Origin: Legionellales bacterium
GTDB taxonomy: Bacteria; Pseudomonadota; Gammaproteobacteria; UBA1113
Assembly (NCBI GenBank): GCA_002709565.1
Contig: PAPY01000007.1
Location: 62,001-126,000, forward strand
Length of the DNA stretch: 64,000 nucleotides
Direction: 5' to 3'
Below are positions 59,547-64,000 of this stretch, piece by piece. A program made the translations under genes and the position numbers. The notes beneath the pieces are model-generated. The model made no database searches. It was not told the DNA's origin and worked only from the letters and a program-made list of their open reading frames with translations. How positions within the stretch are numbered: the first letter of the stretch is position 1; each line of letters starts with the position of its first letter.

Positions 59547-61826
59547 ATGTTAACTACGCTAAAACGCATCGTCCAAGAAGTCAGTACTGCCAGTGATATT
59601 GAGGCAGTATTGAATATTGTCGTGGCGCGGGTCAAAGAAGCCATGGAGACTGATGCATGCAGTATCTTTATTTATGATCCCAACAGCGATGAATTTATGT
59701 TGATGGCGGCAGAAGGGATAGATCTTAAAACGTTTGATGATGTGCGTGTTGGTTTTACGGAAGGCTTGGTAGGCTTTGTTGCAGAACGGGCAGAACCTTT
59801 GAATCTTGAAGATGTGCGTGAGCATCCGAGTTTTTTGCCTCACCCGACGGTGGCAGAGGAAAACTTTCATGCGTATTTAGGCGTACCCATTGTTCATCAT
59901 CGTCAATTATTAGGGGTGATGACAGTACAGCAAGCACAAAAGCGCCGTTATGATGAAGCAGAAGAAGCTTTCCTAGTCACCCTGTGTGCGCAGCTTGCTG
60001 GTGTAATTGCTCACGCCGAGGCGACTGGCCGCATTAATGAGTTGATTAAACCAAAAAACAATCGCGTAACAAATACAGACGTCGCGACCATGGGCGGTAT
60101 TCCAAGTGGCCCAGGCGTAGGGATTGGTCATGCAGTTGTTGTCTTCCCCAAAGCAGACTTGACTGCTGTGCCTGACCGACAGACCGACAATGTGGACGCC
60201 GAAAAAGCCCTATTCGAAAGAGCTGTGCTTGCTGCTCGCAAGGACATTAAAACCCTGGCAAAACGTTTCAGCGAAAACTTGGCTAAGGAAGAATACGCAT
60301 TATTTGATATGTATTTGACGATTCTTTCTAACGCAAGCCTGGGTAAAGAGGTTATCGAGGAAATCGAAAAAGGCAATTGGGCCCAGGGAGCATTGCGAAT
60401 CGTAATTGATAATCATGTGCAACAATTTGCAGCGATGGATGATGAGTATTTACGGGAGCGTGTGACGGATATTCGTGATATTGGGCGGCGTGTGCTTGCT
60501 CATCTACAAGATTTAGAATCGCCGCAGCAGCAGTTTGCTGATGATGTCATTTTGGTGGGGGAAGAAATCACCGCTGCGGACTTAGCAGAAGTCCCAGAAG
60601 GCAAATTGCTCGGTGTGGTATCAGCCAAGGGCTCAAACAATTCTCACGTGGCTATTTTGGCCCGCGCGTTGGGGGTGCCAACAGTGATGGCGGCAACGGG
60701 AATCCCCATGCAAAAGCTCGAGGGACAACAATTAATCGTTGATGGTTATTACGGTCATGTGTATGTCGCACCATCGAAGAAACTCCTTAAGGAGTTCCAA
60801 AGTCTGGCGGCAGAAGAGCGTGAACTCGATGCTGATCTGCAACAATTACGAGACTTGCCGGCAGAAACCCAAGATGGATATCAAGTTGATTTATATGTTA
60901 ATACCGGTTTGGCTGCGGATTCGGGCGTTTCATTAAGTGTTGGTGCCTCTGGTGTGGGTTTATACCGCAGTGAAGTTGCATTTATGTCGCGGGAGAGTTT
61001 CCCTACCGAAGAAGACCAGCGGGTGATTTACCGGCAGTTACTTAAAGCCTTTGCGCCACGTCCAGTAACGATGCGAACATTAGATATTGGTGGTGATAAG
61101 GCTTTGCCTTACTTTCCTGTAGAAGAAGACAATCCCTATTTAGGCTGGCGTGGTATTCGGGTGACACTTGATCATCCTGAAGTATTCCTGATGCAAATAA
61201 GAGCGATGCTACGTGCAAATGAAGGTTTGAATAATCTTCGCATTATGTTGCCCATGGTCACTATGGTCAGTGAAGTGGATGAGGCGGTTGGGCTCATTGA
61301 GCGTGCCTATGTCGAACTAGTAGAAGAGGGCGCTGAGATTGAATTACCACCAGTAGGAATGATGATCGAAGTACCATCAGCTGTCTATCAAGCTCGTGAA
61401 TTTGCTAAGCGGGTGGATTTTTTCTCGGTCGGTAGCAATGATTTGACGCAGTATTTATTGGCGGTGGATCGCAACAATAGCCGTGTGTCTGATTTGTATG
61501 ATGCTTTACACCCAGCTGTGCTAAGAGCCTTGCAGTATGTGGTTGAAACAGCAAAACAAGAAGCAATCCCGGTGAGTTTATGTGGTGAAATTGCCAGTGA
61601 TCCATTGGCTATTCCTATTTTATTGGGTATGGGGTTTGATGGTTTGAGTATGACAGCGTCTAGTCTTCCACGAATGAAATGGATTGTGCGAAACTTTTCG
61701 CTGGATGAGGCAAAAGCGTTAACTAACGAAGTCCTCTTGATGGATAATCCGACCATGATCCGATTCCGACTAGAGCGTGCGCTCGAGAAAGCTGGGCTTG
61801 GTGGTTTAATACGCGCGGGGAAATAG
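59547..61826 (+). CDS. ptsP: Phosphoenolpyruvate-protein phosphotransferase PtsP (EI-Ntr)
   Basis: 759 residues. An N-terminal GAF sensor domain (~1-160) is followed by EI domains: the phospho-His in SAKGSNNSHVAILARALGVP, the PEP-barrel motifs GLYRSEVAFMSRE and TMRTLDIGGDK, and FFSVGSNDLTQYLLAVDR. It starts the nitrogen-related PTS chain (EI-Ntr to NPr to EIIA-Ntr), which influences potassium and stress responses. The gene sits in the conserved rppH-ptsP order. Confidence 0.95.
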   Translation: MLTTLKRIVQEVSTASDIEAVLNIVVARVKEAMETDACSIFIYDPNSDEFMLMAAEGIDLKTFDDVRVGFTEGLVGFVAERAEPLNLEDVREHPSFLPHPTVAEENFHAYLGVPIVHHRQLLGVMTVQQAQKRRYDEAEEAFLVTLCAQLAGVIAHAEATGRINELIKPKNNRVTNTDVATMGGIPSGPGVGIGHAVVVFPKADLTAVPDRQTDNVDAEKALFERAVLAARKDIKTLAKRFSENLAKEEYALFDMYLTILSNASLGKEVIEEIEKGNWAQGALRIVIDNHVQQFAAMDDEYLRERVTDIRDIGRRVLAHLQDLESPQQQFADDVILVGEEITAADLAEVPEGKLLGVVSAKGSNNSHVAILARALGVPTVMAATGIPMQKLEGQQLIVDGYYGHVYVAPSKKLLKEFQSLAAEERELDADLQQLRDLPAETQDGYQVDLYVNTGLAADSGVSLSVGASGVGLYRSEVAFMSRESFPTEEDQRVIYRQLLKAFAPRPVTMRTLDIGGDKALPYFPVEEDNPYLGWRGIRVTLDHPEVFLMQIRAMLRANEGLNNLRIMLPMVTMVSEVDEAVGLIERAYVELVEEGAEIELPPVGMMIEVPSAVYQAREFAKRVDFFSVGSNDLTQYLLAVDRNNSRVSDLYDALHPAVLRALQYVVETAKQEAIPVSLCGEIASDPLAIPILLGMGFDGLSMTASSLPRMKWIVRNFSLDEAKALTNEVLLMDNPTMIRFRLERALEKAGLGGLIRAGK

Positions 61827-61876
61827 CCAAGCATAACGCTATGCGCACAAAGAAATTAAGTAGGAGCTGCGGCTAG

Positions 61877-62716
61877 ATGAATGATATTGTGTTACATCTT
61901 ATATTGTATGTACTGAGCGGTGCGAGTGTCGGCTTTTTGGCAGGCTTACTCGGCGTCGGTGGTGGGATCTTAGTCGTGCCTATTTTGGTGTTATTGTTGC
62001 CCGGTGTCGGGGTACCACCCCAGCATTTAATGCATGTGGCGGTGGCGACATCATTGGCAGTGATTGTTGGAACATCGTTATCGTCTATTTATGCACACAA
62101 TAAACGGGGTGGCATTTTATGGGAGAGGGTGAAGCAGCTGTTACCGGGGTTGATTTTGGGGGCTGTTATTGGGGCGAGTGTTGTTGACTTGTTGCCAAGT
62201 GATGCGCTTCGAATATTTTTTGGTGTATTCATGTTTGTGATGGCGTTCAATATTACGTTTGATGGCAGTTTCATCAAAATGAAAGATATGCCGAGCACCC
62301 ATAAATTATGGGGCTATGGTACGTTTATTGCGACTTGTGCAACATTATTAGGCGTGGGTGGTGGTTCTCTCACCGTGCCATTCTTGTCGAGTCGTAAAGT
62401 ACCGATACGCAATGCGGTGGCAACCTCTGCGGTGTGTGGTTTTCCAATTGCGCTTGTGGGCTCTATCGGCATGATTATTGCGGGTAGTAATGAATCAGGT
62501 TTACCACCACATACATTAGGTTATATCTTTTTGCCGGCTTTTATTGGAATTGTTATTCCTAGTATTTTTATGGCACCACTGGGCGCAAAAATAGCCCATA
62601 AGTTACCGACTAAAATACTGCGAATGATCTTTGCGGTTTTCTTGATATTAGTAGGTGCCGATATGTTAAATAAGTCTTTTGTTTCCGGCTGGAATTGGAT
62701 AATGATGCACGTATAA
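61877..62716 (+). CDS. TSUP-family (TauE/SafE) membrane transporter
   Basis: 279 residues with about eight spans and the two-fold repeat of the family (LAGLLGVGGGILVVPIL, later TLLGVGGGSLTVPFLSSRK). These proteins export sulfite, sulfoacetate or related anions; this member's substrate is unknown. It lies between ptsP and lgt, with a 6-bp gap to lgt, so it is likely transcribed with lgt and thyA. Confidence 0.9.
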   Translation: MNDIVLHLILYVLSGASVGFLAGLLGVGGGILVVPILVLLLPGVGVPPQHLMHVAVATSLAVIVGTSLSSIYAHNKRGGILWERVKQLLPGLILGAVIGASVVDLLPSDALRIFFGVFMFVMAFNITFDGSFIKMKDMPSTHKLWGYGTFIATCATLLGVGGGSLTVPFLSSRKVPIRNAVATSAVCGFPIALVGSIGMIIAGSNESGLPPHTLGYIFLPAFIGIVIPSIFMAPLGAKIAHKLPTKILRMIFAVFLILVGADMLNKSFVSGWNWIMMHV

Positions 62717-62725
62717 GAGAGTTTG

Positions 62726-63535
62726 ATGTTGCAATATCCCGCTATCAATCCCATCGCTTTGCAATTAGGTCCCATTGCCATACATTGGTATGGCTTGATG
62801 TATTTAGTCGGCTTTGGAGCAGCCTGGGGTTTAGGTTGTTTACGAGCGCGCCGTAGTGATAACCCATGGACTGCGACGATGGTAGGGGACATGATTTTTT
62901 ACGGCGCAGTGGGCGTTATCGTCGGTGGTCGCCTAGGCTATATGTTATTTTACGACGTTAGTGGTTTTCTTCACAATCCACTATTGCTATTTAAAGTCTG
63001 GGATGGTGGCATGTCATTTCACGGTGGTGTGTTGGGCGTATTAGCCGCATTTTGGCTTTATGGCCGCAAAGTCAAACAACCATTTATGGATGTGGCAGAT
63101 TTTTTAGTGCCTTTTGTGCCAATTGGTTTAGGGGCAGGGCGCCTCGGTAATTTTATTAATGGTGAATTATGGGGCCGTCCCACGGATATGCCTTGGGGGA
63201 TGGTGTTTCCTTCCGGCGGGCCGCTAGCACGGCATCCTTCGCAGTTATATGAATTTTTGTTGGAAGGGGTTTTATTATTTCTGATCCTTTGGGTTTATTC
63301 TGCCAAACCACGCCCACGAATGGCTGTATCCGGGTTATTCTTGCTGTTGTATGGCTGTTTTAGAATATTTATCGAGCTGTTTCGCCAACCCGATCCCCAG
63401 TATGGTTATTTAGCCTTCAATTGGCTGACCATGGGACAATTATTATCGTTGCCGATGATTATCGCTGGCGGTCTTATGTTATGGTATGGGTATCGTTATC
63501 CAAAATATGCCGCCAAGGCAGAGGGACATTCATGA
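62726..63535 (+). CDS. lgt: Prolipoprotein diacylglyceryl transferase
   Basis: 269 residues with seven spans. Diagnostic parts are [38 protein letters not shown] and [16 protein letters not shown], then [12 protein letters not shown]. It adds diacylglycerol to the lipobox Cys of prolipoproteins, including the Dsb-type lipoprotein encoded at 19960. ATG 62726 has GAGAG upstream. The stop overlaps the thyA start (ATGA). Confidence 0.96.
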   Translation: MLQYPAINPIALQLGPIAIHWYGLMYLVGFGAAWGLGCLRARRSDNPWTATMVGDMIFYGAVGVIVGGRLGYMLFYDVSGFLHNPLLLFKVWDGGMSFHGGVLGVLAAFWLYGRKVKQPFMDVADFLVPFVPIGLGAGRLGNFINGELWGRPTDMPWGMVFPSGGPLARHPSQLYEFLLEGVLLFLILWVYSAKPRPRMAVSGLFLLLYGCFRIFIELFRQPDPQYGYLAFNWLTMGQLLSLPMIIAGGLMLWYGYRYPKYAAKAEGHS

Positions 63536-64000
63536 AACAATATTTAGATTACTTGCAACGGATCCTTGATGAAGGCGTCACCAAGACTGACCGCACCGGA
63601 ACCGGGACTATTAGCTTATTTGGCCATCAAATGCGGTTTGATTTAAGTAAAGGTTTTCCCCTAGTAACTACCAAAAAATTGCATTTGCGTAGTATCATTC
63701 ATGAACTGCTCTGGTTCTTAAACGGTGATACCAACGTAGAATACCTCCATGAACACAACGTCTCAATTTGGGATGAATGGGCAAAACCCAATGGCGACTT
63801 AGGTCCTGTCTATGGCAAACAATGGCGCGCTTGGGAAGGAGCGGATGGTCGAACCATTGACCAAATTAGCAAGGCGCTCAACTTGATAAAGACTGAGCCA
63901 GATTCTCGCCGCATTATCGTCAATGCTTGGAATGTTGGTGATTTAGACAAAATGCAATTGACGCCTTGTCATGCCATGTTTCAGTTCTATGTTGCCAATG
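63532..64000 (+). CDS. thyA: Thymidylate synthase, partial (runs off the window)
   Basis: The first 156 codons are present from ATG 63532. Conserved regions are [56 protein letters not shown] and the catalytic Cys in [13 protein letters not shown]. It methylates dUMP with methylene-THF. It is coupled to lgt, as in many gammaproteobacteria. The remaining ~100 residues lie beyond the window end. Confidence 0.97.
   Translation, partial: MKQYLDYLQRILDEGVTKTDRTGTGTISLFGHQMRFDLSKGFPLVTTKKLHLRSIIHELLWFLNGDTNVEYLHEHNVSIWDEWAKPNGDLGPVYGKQWRAWEGADGRTIDQISKALNLIKTEPDSRRIIVNAWNVGDLDKMQLTPCHAMFQFYVAN

Noticed and set aside
1-64000. tRNA or rRNA genes
   Set aside because: I scanned the intergenic stretches and saw no cloverleaf with a GTTCRANYC arm and no rRNA segments.

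Overview
The window reads as chromosomal DNA of a gammaproteobacterium of moderate, slightly AT-leaning composition. Conserved blocks support this: groES-groEL, kbl-tdh, ygfB-pepP-ubiH-ubiI, gcvT-H-PA-PB, a cpx-like system, dapB, slt, rppH-ptsP, lgt-thyA. A Rab-like small GTPase with a C-terminal membrane segment, a broken leucine-rich-repeat gene, and a CsrB/RsmZ-type RNA with a GacA/LetA-like box together suggest a host-associated lineage of the Legionella/Coxiella type. That placement is an inference; no rRNA or tRNA was found to fix it.

Layout. 1-3.6 kb: an AbiE type IV toxin-antitoxin pair framed by two copies of one palindrome, then a Fic protein behind four 23-bp iterons. 3.5-13.3 kb: accessory genes (GNAT, cupin, LuxR, two SDRs, VOC, two AraC/GyrI-like regulators, the Rab-like GTPase, an LRR remnant, a serine hydrolase, a methyltransferase). 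13.4-23.3 kb: transporter, hydrolase, GrpB-GNAT fusion, the usp-dsbD-dsb thiol-redox cluster, fxsA and a CIRCE-controlled groESL. 23.4-36.4 kb: mostly housekeeping (pilU, threonine catabolism, zapA/5-FCL, ubiquinone hydroxylases, an OmpR/EnvZ-like pair). 36.4-40.9 kb: a second accessory stretch with an ATPase-nuclease gene, scars of lost genes, and hipBA. 41-48 kb: glycine cleavage and the cpx-like system. 48-51.5 kb: two more ATPase genes. 51.5-55 kb: yhhQ, dapB, slt. 55.2-57.3 kb: the CsrB-like RNA followed directly by a fourth ATPase gene. 57.3-64 kb: POT transporter, rppH-ptsP, TSUP, lgt, thyA (cut by the window end).

The most unusual feature is a set of four AAA/STAND-type ATPase genes (three with a C-terminal PD-(D/E)XK-like DUF234 module, one of the AAA_14/DUF4143 type). 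Each is preceded by its own regular array of inverted repeats. Arrays have 2, 4, 3 and 4 units with periods of 56, about 53, 33 and 54 bp. The palindrome differs in every case, even between the two closely related ATPases at 36.7 and 55.9 kb. The abiE, fic and hipBA loci also carry private palindromes or iterons. I read this as a family of self-specific DNA-recognition modules (autoregulatory, selfish or defensive) inserted just after the 3' ends of core genes. The function is not established by the sequence.

The second major find is an untranslated gene at about 55362-55659. It has at least five hairpins displaying GGA in the loop, including its own terminator, and fits a CsrA-sequestering RNA.
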